Origin: Clostridium sp. AM33-3
GTDB taxonomy: Bacteria; Bacillota; Clostridia; Lachnospirales; Lachnospiraceae
DNA: 52,379 bases
Assembly (NCBI RefSeq): GCF_003480315.1
Contig: NZ_QUIV01000021.1
Coordinates: 1 to 52,379 of the forward strand
Direction: 5' to 3'
The notes below the pieces were generated by a model, which ran no database searches, was not told the DNA's origin, and saw nothing but the letters and a program-made list of their open reading frames with translations. Positions 1-7,808 of the stretch are shown here, piece by piece. The position numbers and the translations under genes are program-made. The stretch's first letter is position 1. Each line of letters opens with the position of its first letter.

Positions 1-63
1 ACTATTCACAAATCTTATATCAGTTTTTAACGTTTACACAAAACTTGAAACGGTCTCCGCCGC

Positions 64-283
64 TTATTTGCGGCGCTTGTAACACTCAGCCGGAAGGTCT
101 TTTGACCATGGCATGAGTGGTTCTAAATCTTTTTCATCTATGCTTCCATCAGCACGAACAACCTGCGCCAACTCTGTCAGTAAATGCTTTATGTAGTAGT
201 AGACATTCAGGCCATTTGCCCGGGCGGTCTCCGTAACACTGTAGATGATTGCGCTGGCATCGGCTCCTCGTACTGTATTGATG
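64..283 (-). pseudogene. Truncated IS66-family transposase (tnpC C-terminus)
   Basis: The minus strand reads as the last ~72 residues of an IS66 TnpC, including the family signature region (GADASAIIYSVTETARANGL, then a YYYIKHLL block) and a tail DLEPLMPWSKDLPAECY before a TAA stop. It aligns by eye with the C-terminus of the complete TnpC next door but differs at many residues, so it comes from another IS66 lineage and is not a duplicate of this element. The frame is cut off exactly where the terminal inverted repeat of the complete element begins. The rest of its gene is not present on the far side of that element. Confidence 0.85.
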
Positions 284-299
284 GTAAGCGCTTAAATTT
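284..299 (+). repeat. IS66 terminal inverted repeat, left
   Basis: GTAAGCGCTTAAATTT; 15 of 16 bases pair with the opposite end of the element. It contains the short palindrome AAGCGCTT. Confidence 0.85.
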
Positions 300-366
300 T
301 AGCCGCTGATATAAAAATTCCCGGTCACCTTTCAGTGACCGGAGTACCTTGACAATTCATATACGA

Positions 367-2007
367 TTATTGCTGGTTTACGTCATCTGCCCGCTGTGCG
401 ATTTCCGCTTTGACAGATTCATTCCATGGCGCCAGCGCATCCAGTTTTTCATCGCTCATCTTATCGTTGGGCTGATGTTCAAGAAGGTAGGTAAGGTAGT
501 GGTAGACGTTTACTCCATTCGCTTTTGCCATTTCTACCATCGTGTATACGATAGCACTTGCCTGTGCCCCATTTGGTGTGTCGCAAAACAGCCAGTTTTT
601 CCGCTCTACAGTAAATGGGTGAATAGCGTTTTCACTAAGGTTATTGGAAAAGTTGCATCTGCCATCTTCAAAGTAAGTTGCAAGATAGGAGTGGCGGTTT
701 TTGATATAGGTAACTGCTTTATCCATTCTGGATCCACGTACAGGGTTCTGTTTATCAAGCCACGACAAAAAGCCTTCTACTATCGGCTTTTCTTTTTCAA
801 GACGAGCCTTCTTGATAGCATCGAAGGAAGTTTGTTTCGCTTTGATCACTTCTTCCATATGAAAAAGTTGATTGATATACATGATTCCCTGTACAGAAGG
901 CTGGGAGTAATCCAATTCTTTCCCTTTGGGAATGGCGTCTGTCAGATACCTGCGGATATGTGCCCAACAAGCTGTTCTCTTTGCATCTGGAACCTTATTG
1001 TAGCCGCTGTATCCGTCGCACATCAGGTATCCTCTAAAACCCTGAAGAAATTCAACCGCAGTGTCACCAGCACGGGTTTCTGAATACTTAAAAATGATGA
1101 CTGGCGCTTCTCCATCTTCTCCACTGCGAAACAGCCACATATAAGACTTGGTCTGTGCACGGCGTCCTGGTTCCTGTAACACCTGCAAGGGAGTTTCATC
1201 TGCCATTGCGAATTTACGCTCTAAAAGTTTCCGATGAAAGTATTCATACATCGGAAGGAAAAATGCCTGGGAATTACGGATCACCCAGTTTGCCATGGTT
1301 GCTCTTGTAATAGAGACTCCGTATTGTTTCCAGTCCTTTTCCTGACGGAAGTATGGCATGCTGTTACAGAACTTCTGGTACATAACCCATGCAACGGTAT
1401 TCGCAGATGCCATTCCGTAAAGCATGTGTGGTTTTCCGTCTTTTCCTTTTCGGATAACAGGAAGCGCATGTTCGCTATTGTTGGGACAGGCATAGTTTAT
1501 ACTGTAGAATTCAATCACACGCAGCTTAGCCGGAATAAAAACCAGTTCCCTGCGCACAAACTCCTCACCGATTTTTTTCAATGGGGTATTACAAACAGGA
1601 CAGACTTTTTCCTCATCTGAAAGATCAAAGTATCTGCGGGTGATTGGGATTCCTTTAAAGCGGTCTGCATCTGTGGTTCTGGATTTACGCTTTTTTGTTG
1701 CGGATTCAGCAAGTGAATCTGAGAGTTTCTCAGCTTCGATGGCAGCCAGATTCTGTTCCATTTCCGCTTCATTAAAAAGATTCAGCTGGCCTGGAAAATC
1801 AACAGGAGATTTTTCACTGGAAGAACCGAATAACTTCTTACGAAGAAGTGCGATTTCATCTTTCAGGTTATCACGTTCCTGAATAAGTTCTTCTTCCCGT
1901 TTGTTGGCAGCATCGACAGTTGCCTGAAGCGTTTTTATCATCTGTTTCAGATCGGTGATCATATCTTTCAGCTCACGCAGCTGGAGATCTTTGGAACTGT
2001 CTGCCAC
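367..2007 (-). CDS. tnpC: IS66 family transposase TnpC
   Basis: A 546-residue DDE transposase that catalyses strand transfer of the element. Visible in order: an N-terminal leucine-zipper-like helix (about residues 5-60), a zinc-finger-like segment with CPVCNTPL, the catalytic core with ADETPLQVL and later MCDGYSGYNKV, and the C-terminal ENAIHPFTVERKNWLF block with the IS66 tail. Length fits the family (about 500-550). The start is GTG preceded by GGAGGAGAAAACC, a good ribosome binding site. It lies downstream of tnpB after a 142-bp gap. The frame is intact. Confidence 0.93.
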   Translation of the reverse strand: MADSSKDLQLRELKDMITDLKQMIKTLQATVDAANKREEELIQERDNLKDEIALLRKKLFGSSSEKSPVDFPGQLNLFNEAEMEQNLAAIEAEKLSDSLAESATKKRKSRTTDADRFKGIPITRRYFDLSDEEKVCPVCNTPLKKIGEEFVRRELVFIPAKLRVIEFYSINYACPNNSEHALPVIRKGKDGKPHMLYGMASANTVAWVMYQKFCNSMPYFRQEKDWKQYGVSITRATMANWVIRNSQAFFLPMYEYFHRKLLERKFAMADETPLQVLQEPGRRAQTKSYMWLFRSGEDGEAPVIIFKYSETRAGDTAVEFLQGFRGYLMCDGYSGYNKVPDAKRTACWAHIRRYLTDAIPKGKELDYSQPSVQGIMYINQLFHMEEVIKAKQTSFDAIKKARLEKEKPIVEGFLSWLDKQNPVRGSRMDKAVTYIKNRHSYLATYFEDGRCNFSNNLSENAIHPFTVERKNWLFCDTPNGAQASAIVYTMVEMAKANGVNVYHYLTYLLEHQPNDKMSDEKLDALAPWNESVKAEIAQRADDVNQQ

Positions 2008-2149
2008 GGTTTTCTCCTCCTGTTTTTGATACCTTTATTATACCAAAAAGAGCAGGAAAAGCTCAGTAAAACAACGTTTCCAACAGACCTGAAAGTGCCG
2101 AAAATACAAGGAAAAGCAGCACTTTTATGTGCACTTTTTTAGTCTTGGA

Positions 2150-2491
2150 TCAGGTGGTTTTTATTGCTTTTGGCTGTTCGATATCAATGCCAGACATCAG
2201 CCAGTCAAACTCCCTCCATGTGAGATTCCGCACTTCAGATTTATTCCTTGGCCATCGGTAAGAACGCTGGGATGCCGTCAACTTTTTATAGATCAGGACA
2301 ATCCCATTCGGTTCTTTCAGAATTGCTTTGATCCTGTCGCATTTGCGACCACAGAAAAGGTAAAGTGAATGATCAAGCTTCATGGAAAACTGATCCTGAA
2401 TAATCGCGCACAGGCCATCAATAGATTTACGCATATCCGTTCTGTCACATACAATGTAAATAGCATCGACGTTTGAAATATCCGCTAACAT
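2150..2491 (-). CDS. tnpB: IS66 accessory protein TnpB (Orf2)
   Basis: A 113-residue protein of the IS66 Orf2 family, needed together with TnpA for IS66 transposition though its biochemical role is unclear. The family core is visible: CDRTDMRKSIDGLCAII, then LYLFCGRKCDRIKAI and LTWREFDWLMSG. Its start overlaps the end of tnpA by 7 bp, so the two are probably translationally coupled. Confidence 0.92.
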   Translation of the reverse strand: MLADISNVDAIYIVCDRTDMRKSIDGLCAIIQDQFSMKLDHSLYLFCGRKCDRIKAILKEPNGIVLIYKKLTASQRSYRWPRNKSEVRNLTWREFDWLMSGIDIEQPKAIKTT

Positions 2492-2901
2492 ACAGGATTC
2501 CTCAGTGCATTCAGCAACAGATTTAAAAGAGATGGCTGGACAGAATTGCTCATGCGAATCAGTATCCCATTCGTTTCGATTTCAATTGTATATGAATTGT
2601 CAAGGTACATAGAACTGTCCATGGGATTTGGAAGCAGTTCTTCCGGAGAATTCTCCGGTTCTATAGCAATCCGGACCACATCCTGTTTACGGGATGTAAG
2701 ATCCAGAGTACTGGCTTTTTTTATCGGATTTGGTATCTGGCAGGCCTGTTTTCGCAACCTGGTAACTGCATTATAGAAACTGCTGGGAGCAATTCCGTGT
2801 TCTGCACACCAGTCCGCATCCGTCATACCACTTTGCCTGCAGGCTGTCACCATTTCCATCCATTCATCCAGGGAACGTTTTGAAGCACGTTTACAACTCA
2901 T
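2485..2901 (-). CDS. tnpA: IS66 accessory protein TnpA
   Basis: A 138-residue protein with an N-terminal helix-turn-helix-like region (WMEMVTACRQSGMTDADWCAEHGI, read in two parts around residues 14-38, then SSFYNAVTRLRKQ) typical of IS66 TnpA, which probably binds the element ends. It is the first gene of the element. The start is preceded by GGAGGATTTATT, a good ribosome binding site. The C-terminus (IEIETNGILIRMSN) matches the conserved end of the family. Confidence 0.88.
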   Translation of the reverse strand: MSCKRASKRSLDEWMEMVTACRQSGMTDADWCAEHGIAPSSFYNAVTRLRKQACQIPNPIKKASTLDLTSRKQDVVRIAIEPENSPEELLPNPMDSSMYLDNSYTIEIETNGILIRMSNSVQPSLLNLLLNALRNPVC

Positions 2902-3008
2902 AATAAATCCTCCAAGTAGAGTGAATTTTTACTTTCTACCATAAAAATGGAGTAAAAATCTACTTACAATCATTATGAGGTATTTGGAAGACGATAGCTA
3001 GTTACCCA

Positions 3009-3024
3009 GAATTTAAGCGCTTAC
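3009..3024 (-). repeat. IS66 terminal inverted repeat, right
   Basis: GAATTTAAGCGCTTAC on the plus strand is the reverse complement of the left end apart from one base. It fixes the outer boundary of the element at 3024. Confidence 0.85.
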
Positions 3025-3208
3025 GCTTTACTTTAACAATGGAATAAAAGTCAAGGAATATTTGTTAGAAATTAGTAAAATGATTTATTCCAATTCAGAT
3101 GTTGTGCTTGAATTGAAAGATTCAGAAATCTGTGACAATTTTGTGTGTTGGTTTTATGTCTGGCGTATACAGGGGGAAGCCCGTTTATATAGGGGAATTT
3201 TTAGATGA
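3025..3208 (+). pseudogene. Truncated reading frame next to IS66
   Basis: An open frame with no start runs straight out of the IS66 right end for 60 codons to a TGA stop. It reads LYFNNGIKVKEYLLEISKM and later ICDNFVCWFYVWRIQGEARL. The codon composition looks like real A+T-rich coding sequence, so this is probably the 3' end of a gene cut by the insertion or by a later deletion. The product is not recognised. Confidence 0.5.
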
Positions 3209-3229
3209 GCGAAATATGTGGGAGGGTGG

Positions 3230-4405
3230 ATGGAAAATTTCAAGAGATTTTTACAAAGGAATAATGAAATTATAGAATTTTTGTATAAGATAGCAACAAT
3301 AATCGGCTTGTTCGTAGCTATTTTGGCATTCAAAGATAATGTGAAAACAAGAAATAGCGCGTATTTGCCATGTATAAAAATAGATACGTTAGAGAAAAAT
3401 CCTATGATTGAGTTTCGATGGAAAGAAGGCGAAGATAAACAGAATATAGAATACTCGCAATTAGATTTAACATTAACCAATATTGGAAATGGAAATGCAG
3501 ATAATGTGGTTGTTCAGTTCGATGAAGCAGTACTTAGAGAATGGGTAGCAATATTATCTGAAATAAATCCAGATCAGGATTATTCTTATTTTTTAAATCA
3601 AAAAAATTTGAGTATAGAGTATCCATATGTATTGATTGGTAATGATGAAGTTAAGGTTTTTCAAGTGCCAGAAATATATTGGAAATGTTTGCGTGAGATT
3701 TATGCTCAAAAGGGAAATGGGCCTATGGAGTTGCCGGGCCTGAATCTAAAAGTTCTTTATACAGATATACAAAGTGTTCCGATTGAGTATTCTTATAAAT
3801 TAAATTGTATAGTTGCAGAAGAAATGGCTCTTGCAAGCAGTTATGGCGAAAATGGAATTAAATTAATGTTTCAAGTACAAAGAACTGTGGGACAAAACAG
3901 AGTGGGGATAATAACGGAGATAAATACATTAGTTTATATTGGGGCAATTAGTTTACAAGTGACTGGTGCGCTGCTGTTATTGTTGTTTTCTGTTTCAACA
4001 AAAAGAGTGGATGTTATTCGAAAGTTTGGTGACGGAGGAATCATTACATATGATAAAGAAACAAAAGAACTTAATTATAAAGAAGAAGCATTTAAGGAAG
4101 CATATAGAACGAGCTATTTGAATAAGATTTCCTTTTTTTATATAGGAGTTGGATACTTATTGGGAGTATTTGGGGAAATTGGAAATTCCAATAAATGGAT
4201 AACTGCTGGAGCAATTTTTACATTCAGTATAATATTATTGTTTTTGACTTGGTTGGTGACAGATATGATTATATCGAAGTCAAACGTGATAAACCAGAAA
4301 ATTTCATTAGAAGAAATGAAAGAAGCAGGCATAACGCCGGACATGACGTCAGCGTCTACAGAAGATATTGATAAAATGTTTGAACGGCGCGAGAAAGAGA
4401 GTTAA
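3230..4405 (+). CDS. Membrane protein of unknown function
   Basis: A 391-residue protein, not recognised. One membrane segment lies near the N-terminus (about 15-34), followed by a ~190-residue soluble domain rich in beta strands with an LDLTLTNIGNGNADNVVVQF stretch resembling an Ig-like or CARDB-type fold, and then three membrane segments (about 232-255, 299-317, 322-345) with a charged cytoplasmic tail. ATG 3230 is chosen because GGAGGG lies 4 nt upstream; a GTG at 3218 in the same frame is the alternative. The gene is strongly A+T-rich compared with genes beyond 7 kb, stands alone beside an IS element and is probably horizontally acquired. Confidence 0.75.
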   Translation: MENFKRFLQRNNEIIEFLYKIATIIGLFVAILAFKDNVKTRNSAYLPCIKIDTLEKNPMIEFRWKEGEDKQNIEYSQLDLTLTNIGNGNADNVVVQFDEAVLREWVAILSEINPDQDYSYFLNQKNLSIEYPYVLIGNDEVKVFQVPEIYWKCLREIYAQKGNGPMELPGLNLKVLYTDIQSVPIEYSYKLNCIVAEEMALASSYGENGIKLMFQVQRTVGQNRVGIITEINTLVYIGAISLQVTGALLLLLFSVSTKRVDVIRKFGDGGIITYDKETKELNYKEEAFKEAYRTSYLNKISFFYIGVGYLLGVFGEIGNSNKWITAGAIFTFSIILLFLTWLVTDMIISKSNVINQKISLEEMKEAGITPDMTSASTEDIDKMFERREKES

Positions 4406-4485
4406 TGTAGAATGAGGCTTAGGAACTCAAACTCGTCCAAGTAACCCATGACCAAGTATGTTTCTATGAATATATGGGAAGATTG

Positions 4486-4722
4486 TCATTGCGATTTTTG
4501 AATATAGTAAGGACCATTCCACTGGGTAAATCCTTTATAATTATCCGGCAGATATTTCGGATTCGTGGACCACTGGCTCTTTCTTATTGCTTTTGACCAT
4601 TCGCAAAGGAATTCTCCGGCAAGGGCATAAATACGGACAACAGTTGATAATGCCCTAAGCTGACTTGAAATTTTAAATTCCAGTGCCCAACCAATGTTGC
4701 CAGTAATCAATTTTTGCATCAA
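4486..4722 (-). CDS. Possible small protein, doubtful
   Basis: A 78-codon frame on the minus strand. Part of it (residues ~13-21) is encoded by the 28-bp direct repeat described at 4659, and no clear ribosome binding site precedes its start. The C-terminal half (PKYLPDNYKGFTQWNGPYY) looks protein-like and could be the tail of a decayed gene. It overlaps the start of the plus-strand gene at 4714. It fills part of the 308-bp gap between the neighbouring genes, where nothing else is evident. Confidence 0.25.
   Translation of the reverse strand: MMQKLITGNIGWALEFKISSQLRALSTVVRIYALAGEFLCEWSKAIRKSQWSTNPKYLPDNYKGFTQWNGPYYIQKSQ
4659..4686 (+). repeat. 28-bp direct repeat, copy 1
   Basis: Begins GCTGACTTGAAA and ends AAATTCCAGTGC. 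Its twin at 5095-5122 is identical except for three adjacent bases in the middle (TTT here, AAG there). The two copies bracket the small gene at 4714-5013. Confidence 0.7.
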
Positions 4723-5013
4723 TTAAATTATAGTAACACGGATAATCTGTCATTTGGCGAGTATCAGAGGATGTTCAGGAAAGCCTATGATAAAATAGCG
4801 GATGAATTTTCAACGATGAGTAAAGTTAAATTTGAAGTGATACACTCCGAAAATAATAAAAATGAAATGATGGAGTATAAACAGTACATAAATCTGAAAA
4901 TGACGGATGCTTTCATTACATTGACTATGACAACTGCTACGGAGCGGGAGCAGTTAGAACAAGTGGCAGAAAGGTTTAATGAAATATCAGGTAAAGGTTT
5001 CTGGTTTTATTAA
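4714..5013 (+). CDS. Small protein of unknown function, possibly truncated
   Basis: A 99-codon frame opening with TTG; no convincing ribosome binding site is visible at this start or at the in-frame ATG 4771. The protein is amphipathic and charged, with FGEYQRMFRKAYDKIADEF and a C-terminal EQVAERFNEISGKGFWFY. It is not recognised. Codon use fits the A+T-rich surroundings and the minus-strand overlap is short, so coding is plausible. It begins 27 bp after one copy of a 28-bp direct repeat, and the other copy lies 82 bp after its stop, which suggests a small mobile or excised cassette or a truncated gene. Confidence 0.5.
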   Translation: MHQLNYSNTDNLSFGEYQRMFRKAYDKIADEFSTMSKVKFEVIHSENNKNEMMEYKQYINLKMTDAFITLTMTTATEREQLEQVAERFNEISGKGFWFY

Positions 5014-5094
5014 AAAATATGCATTATATTAGTTTTTACAATTTTGTTATATTTATTATTTAAATATAAAAAGATAATAATGATAACATTTTCT

Positions 5095-5122
5095 GCTGAC
5101 TTGAAAAAGTAAATTCCAGTGC
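5095..5122 (+). repeat. 28-bp direct repeat, copy 2
   Basis: Matches the copy at 4659-4686 at 25 of 28 positions. The rest of the 393-bp stretch 5014-5406 holds a truncated frame (5190-5345) and A+T-rich sequence without other recognisable sites. Confidence 0.7.
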
Positions 5123-5189
5123 AGTGGTAAATTCTACCGGACATTAAAATTCATTGATTTTATTGAATTATAATGAGCAAAATCTTTAG

Positions 5190-5345
5190 ATAACTGAGGC
5201 GATATGGAATGATGTGACAAGATTCTTAAAAGAGTGCGGAGATAATCTGCCATATAACATTCTGATCGGGAGCAACATGAAAAGAAAATTGAAAAATATT
5301 TACATGGATGCAAAGAAAAGTGGTATGCTGATTAAATCATTATAA
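5190..5345 (+). pseudogene. Short remnant reading frame
   Basis: An open frame of 51 codons without a plausible start reads ITEAIWNDVTRFLKECGDN and then YNILIGSNMKRKLKNIYMD before a TAA stop. It looks protein-like and is probably the 3' end of a decayed gene. The product is not recognised. Confidence 0.35.
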
Positions 5346-5406
5346 GCAGTGAATTTAGAACAGTGCGGCAATTACAAACTATTTTATCAGACAAAGGAGA
5401 CCAGCT

Positions 5407-6183
5407 ATGATTTCAGCAAAGCCAACAGAAAAACTTACGGGAATTACCTTAGAAGGTGATTATGATGATTTCTATGAGATCGTGGACAGTATCCATAGAA
5501 TGAGCGGTCTGGAAGAGGACGTTTGCGATGAGTATTATGCTGTTAAAAATATGCTTCTCAGTGTGTGTTATGAGATAAGGCATGCTTTTATGGGATATCG
5601 TGATGCGAAGAAGGTTGATAACGGAGTTCATGATGAGATGATGAAATGGCATTCTATGAAAATGCCAAAAACAGAAGTGCATTTTAGTGTGAATCTCTTA
5701 TTTCCTGAAGCATTGTTTGTGGCATTATCATCGTCAGAACTTTACGTCCGGGCGCGGCGTGATTATGGAATCTGCGCAAAAAGGAACGAGGAAACAGAAA
5801 TGTTTCCGGTATTCTCTTATGTAGACTACATACGAGACAAGGCAGTCATAGATAAATTATCTGTGACAATTCTTAGTGCATTGGCAGAAGTAATTGGGGA
5901 TGAAGAGTTAGAAAAACTGATGAAATTGAAAGAAAACTGTTATACATTTCTTTTTTGGGATTATATAGAGCAGTATGTATATAAATGCAATGCTGAGTAT
6001 TTGAAAACGGCTGTGGAGAAACGAAAAGACAAGATTCGCAACATTGCAAAGCGTTTCCTTAAGCAGTCAGATTCTTATAAAAGATTAAAGCAGGATTTGG
6101 AAGATTCAGCGATGATTTATCATTGCAGTATTCATGAACTGGAAGATCCGAAACTGGAGTATCCGGAAGAAATTGAGTGGTAA
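5407..6183 (+). CDS. Conserved protein of unknown function (DUF6904-like)
   Basis: A 258-residue soluble protein with no membrane segment. From memory it resembles the DUF6904 family of Bacilli and Clostridia: an N-terminal KLTGITLEGDYDDFYEIVDS block, a central SVCYEIRHAFMGYRDAKKVDNG stretch, and the C-terminal LEYPEEIEW ending typical of that family. No catalytic motif is evident and no function is known to me. The start is well supported by AAAGGAG placed 7 nt upstream of the ATG. The stop overlaps the next small frame, so the following genes may be co-transcribed. Confidence 0.75.
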   Translation: MISAKPTEKLTGITLEGDYDDFYEIVDSIHRMSGLEEDVCDEYYAVKNMLLSVCYEIRHAFMGYRDAKKVDNGVHDEMMKWHSMKMPKTEVHFSVNLLFPEALFVALSSSELYVRARRDYGICAKRNEETEMFPVFSYVDYIRDKAVIDKLSVTILSALAEVIGDEELEKLMKLKENCYTFLFWDYIEQYVYKCNAEYLKTAVEKRKDKIRNIAKRFLKQSDSYKRLKQDLEDSAMIYHCSIHELEDPKLEYPEEIEW

Positions 6184-6398
6184 GAGGGTGTAAAAATTGC
6201 AATTCAGTAGAATGTGCGCAGAAGGCATTGTTATACTGGAAATATCAGTTGAGGCCGTCTATGCATGGCATAGAGAAAGACTGGATACAGGTGACTCGCA
6301 TTTATCAAATGCTCTTAAGAAGTCGTTCACTCCCAATTTACTTGCACCCAGCTGTCAGGCAATTTCGCTTCCTGAAAGAGAAAGCGCATAATGTTTGA
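6177..6398 (+). CDS. Small cysteine-containing protein, unknown
   Basis: A 73-residue frame starting with GTG that overlaps the end of the upstream gene by 7 bp. It has a CKNCNSVEC motif at residues ~5-13 that could bind a metal, followed by basic sequence (YWKYQLRP, IYLHPAVRQFRF). It is not recognised. A shorter competing frame covers 6197-6391; this one is preferred because of the cysteine motif and the tight overlaps on both sides. Confidence 0.45.
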   Translation: MVRGCKNCNSVECAQKALLYWKYQLRPSMHGIEKDWIQVTRIYQMLLRSRSLPIYLHPAVRQFRFLKEKAHNV

Positions 6399-6585
6399 TA
6401 ATGATGTTCTTATAATCCGGCATACATTATTCTCCTGTAATAAATGTATACAATTTTTAGGTGAGAAGGGCTTCGTAGATCCAGCCATGGAGGATTATGA
6501 TGAACATATGGAGTGGCGGGAAGATGGAATGATATATGGAAAAACGGAAAAGGGACGATATATGGAGGAGGCCTTGGAGTTCTGA
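6391..6585 (+). CDS. Small acidic protein, unknown
   Basis: A 64-residue frame whose ATG lies 8 bp inside the preceding frame. It contains SCNKCIQFL near the N-terminus and acidic sequence (AMEDYDEHMEWREDG) in the middle. It is not recognised. It looks like one member of a run of tightly packed small genes. Confidence 0.45.
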   Translation: MFDNDVLIIRHTLFSCNKCIQFLGEKGFVDPAMEDYDEHMEWREDGMIYGKTEKGRYMEEALEF

Positions 6586-6750
6586 TTGAGACCGCTGAAA
6601 GAAATCTGGCAGTGCATGCAGTTACTGGAAAAAAAGAGATTACTCAAAGAAAAAATGCAGGAGTTTTCAACAGAAGAAATGCAGGATTACATAAAAATGG
6701 ATGCATTATTGGATGAATTAGAAAAAAATATGTTTGAGAGCAGGGAATAA
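6586..6750 (+). CDS. Small charged helical protein, unknown
   Basis: A 54-codon frame that opens with TTG on the base after the previous stop (an in-frame ATG at 6616 is the alternative). It reads as one charged amphipathic helix: QLLEKKRLLKEKMQEF followed by MDALLDELEKNMF. No ribosome binding site is obvious, so translation would rely on coupling. It is not recognised. Confidence 0.4.
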   Translation: MRPLKEIWQCMQLLEKKRLLKEKMQEFSTEEMQDYIKMDALLDELEKNMFESRE

Positions 6751-6761
6751 TTGCCGTTTGA

Positions 6762-6911
6762 AATCTATCTGCATGGATTTGGATTGCGGCGAAAAGGTGG
6801 ATTACGGAGACCGAAATAGCAGATCGGATCCGGCTGTACGAACAGGCTGCGTATCAGTATTCGATACTGGTATGGGCGTATCGGGTCACGCTGCGGGATC
6901 AGAAGCCCTGA
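6762..6911 (+). pseudogene. Frame-shifted or start-less gene remnant
   Basis: An open frame of 49 codons without a start reads WIAAKRWITETEIADRIRL and continues to ILVWAYRVTLRDQKP and a TGA stop. It looks strongly protein-like, while the two other frames give no sensible protein. A frameshift or N-terminal loss in a short gene is the simplest explanation. The remainder of the 321-bp gap up to the next gene holds only the promoter at 6990. Confidence 0.4.
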
Positions 6912-6989
6912 TTTTGTATGGCAATTTTTCCATCTTCTTCCATTATCTCTCATATTATTTGTGCGAACTTCCGAATCTTCGAAATACAT

Positions 6990-7018
6990 TTTACAAAGGG
7001 ATTTCCCTTTAGTATAAT
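6990..7018 (+). promoter_or_regulatory. Sigma-A-type promoter for the LytTR regulator
   Basis: TTTACA at 6990-6995 and TATAAT at 7013-7018 with a 17-bp spacer, 53 bp ahead of the regulator's ATG. This is among the closest matches to consensus in the window. Confidence 0.75.
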
Positions 7019-7071
7019 GAGTTCGTTTCATTCATAAGAACGTGAACTTCGTTGGGAGATGAAGAAAAAGT

Positions 7072-7761
7072 ATGAAAAATGCGTTGGTTTTTGATGATAA
7101 TAAGATCTTATCAGAGCTTATTCAGATGAAGGTGGAGGCGTTGTTTAAAAAGTACGGTCTGGAGTTTCAGGTAGACCGTATGAACAGCCTGGCACAGCTG
7201 GAGGCATGTGATAAGACGTATCAGTTGGCCTTTATGGATATTGTGCTGCCGGAGCAGGATGGCATTCGTATTACGAGAAAGTGGAAGAATTCCGGCCGTT
7301 TCGATGAAGTCGTGTTTGTATCTGCACACGATGACAAGGTGTTTGCATCATTTGATACGAATCCGTTATATTTTGTCCGTAAAACGAATCTGGATGAGGA
7401 TCTGGAGCAGGCGATTATTTCCTATAAAAGAAAGATTTCCGCTACGCAGGTGATCGTGCAGGAGGGGGCAAAGTATCATGTCTGGGATGTCAATGAGATT
7501 GAGTATCTGGCCAGCCGGAATCATTACATTGATGTCTATATGAAAAATGGCAATAAGCCGCTGATCCGCGGAAAGCTAGATGATATCGAAAAGATTCTGC
7601 AGGATTATAACTTTGTGCGGGTGCAGGTCAGCTATCTGGTGAATCTGAAGTATGTGGAGTCTGTGAAGAGTCATACAGTCTACATGAAGAATGGTGAGGC
7701 ATTCCGCATCAGCCCGAAGTACCGGGAAAAGATCGCGCAGCGTATGGCGGCTGGCTGGTAA
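7072..7761 (+). CDS. LytTR-family response regulator
   Basis: A 229-residue two-component response regulator of the AgrA/LytR kind. The receiver domain (about 1-120) shows FDDN at the start, the phospho-acceptor D56 in AFMDIVLPEQDG, a VSAHDD strand and the conserved lysine in FVRKTN. The LytTR DNA-binding domain (about 130-229) has EIEYLASRNHYIDVY and the terminal FRISPKYREKIAQRM. No histidine kinase or peptide signal gene is adjacent, so it is an orphan here. It has its own promoter and is followed directly by a long hairpin. Targets cannot be read from the sequence. Confidence 0.9.
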   Translation: MKNALVFDDNKILSELIQMKVEALFKKYGLEFQVDRMNSLAQLEACDKTYQLAFMDIVLPEQDGIRITRKWKNSGRFDEVVFVSAHDDKVFASFDTNPLYFVRKTNLDEDLEQAIISYKRKISATQVIVQEGAKYHVWDVNEIEYLASRNHYIDVYMKNGNKPLIRGKLDDIEKILQDYNFVRVQVSYLVNLKYVESVKSHTVYMKNGEAFRISPKYREKIAQRMAAGW

Positions 7762-7808
7762 GCGTTTTTTGTATGATAGGAAATTGCCTCCTATCATACA
7801 AAAACGCT
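7761..7808. repeat. Long hairpin at the regulator's stop codon
   Basis: A 20-nt arm beginning AGCGTTTTTTGTATGATAGG pairs with 7790-7808 with a single bulged T around a 9-nt loop. The left arm starts at the last base of the stop codon. No U-run follows the right arm at once, although a T-rich stretch lies about 40 bp on. It could act as a terminator or mRNA stabiliser; the sharp arms plus a trailing segment (CTCCGCGAGGATGCGC) also suggest a dispersed repeat. Confidence 0.65.

Larger units (their letters stand above)
284..3024. mobile_element. IS66-family insertion sequence, complete
   Basis: A 2.74-kb element bounded by near-perfect inverted repeats: GTAAGCGCTTAAATT at the left and its reverse complement at the right. 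It holds the three canonical IS66 genes on the minus strand in the order tnpA, tnpB, tnpC. The 8 bp outside each end (TATTGATG on the left, GCTTTACT on the right) do not match, although IS66 elements normally make an 8-bp duplication. The left flank is another IS66 tnpC and the right flank is an unrelated truncated frame, so the two sides were probably joined by deletion or recombination after insertion. The three reading frames are intact, so it may still be active. Confidence 0.9.

Noticed and set aside
1..63. Possible end of the older IS66 copy
   Set aside because: No sequence resembling the terminal inverted repeat could be found in these bases, so no boundary is claimed.
349..1083. Long open frame on the plus strand opposite the IS66 transposase
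   Set aside because: It lies fully antisense to tnpC, its translation is rich in Cys, Phe and His without domain character, and the minus-strand frame is a clear IS66 transposase.
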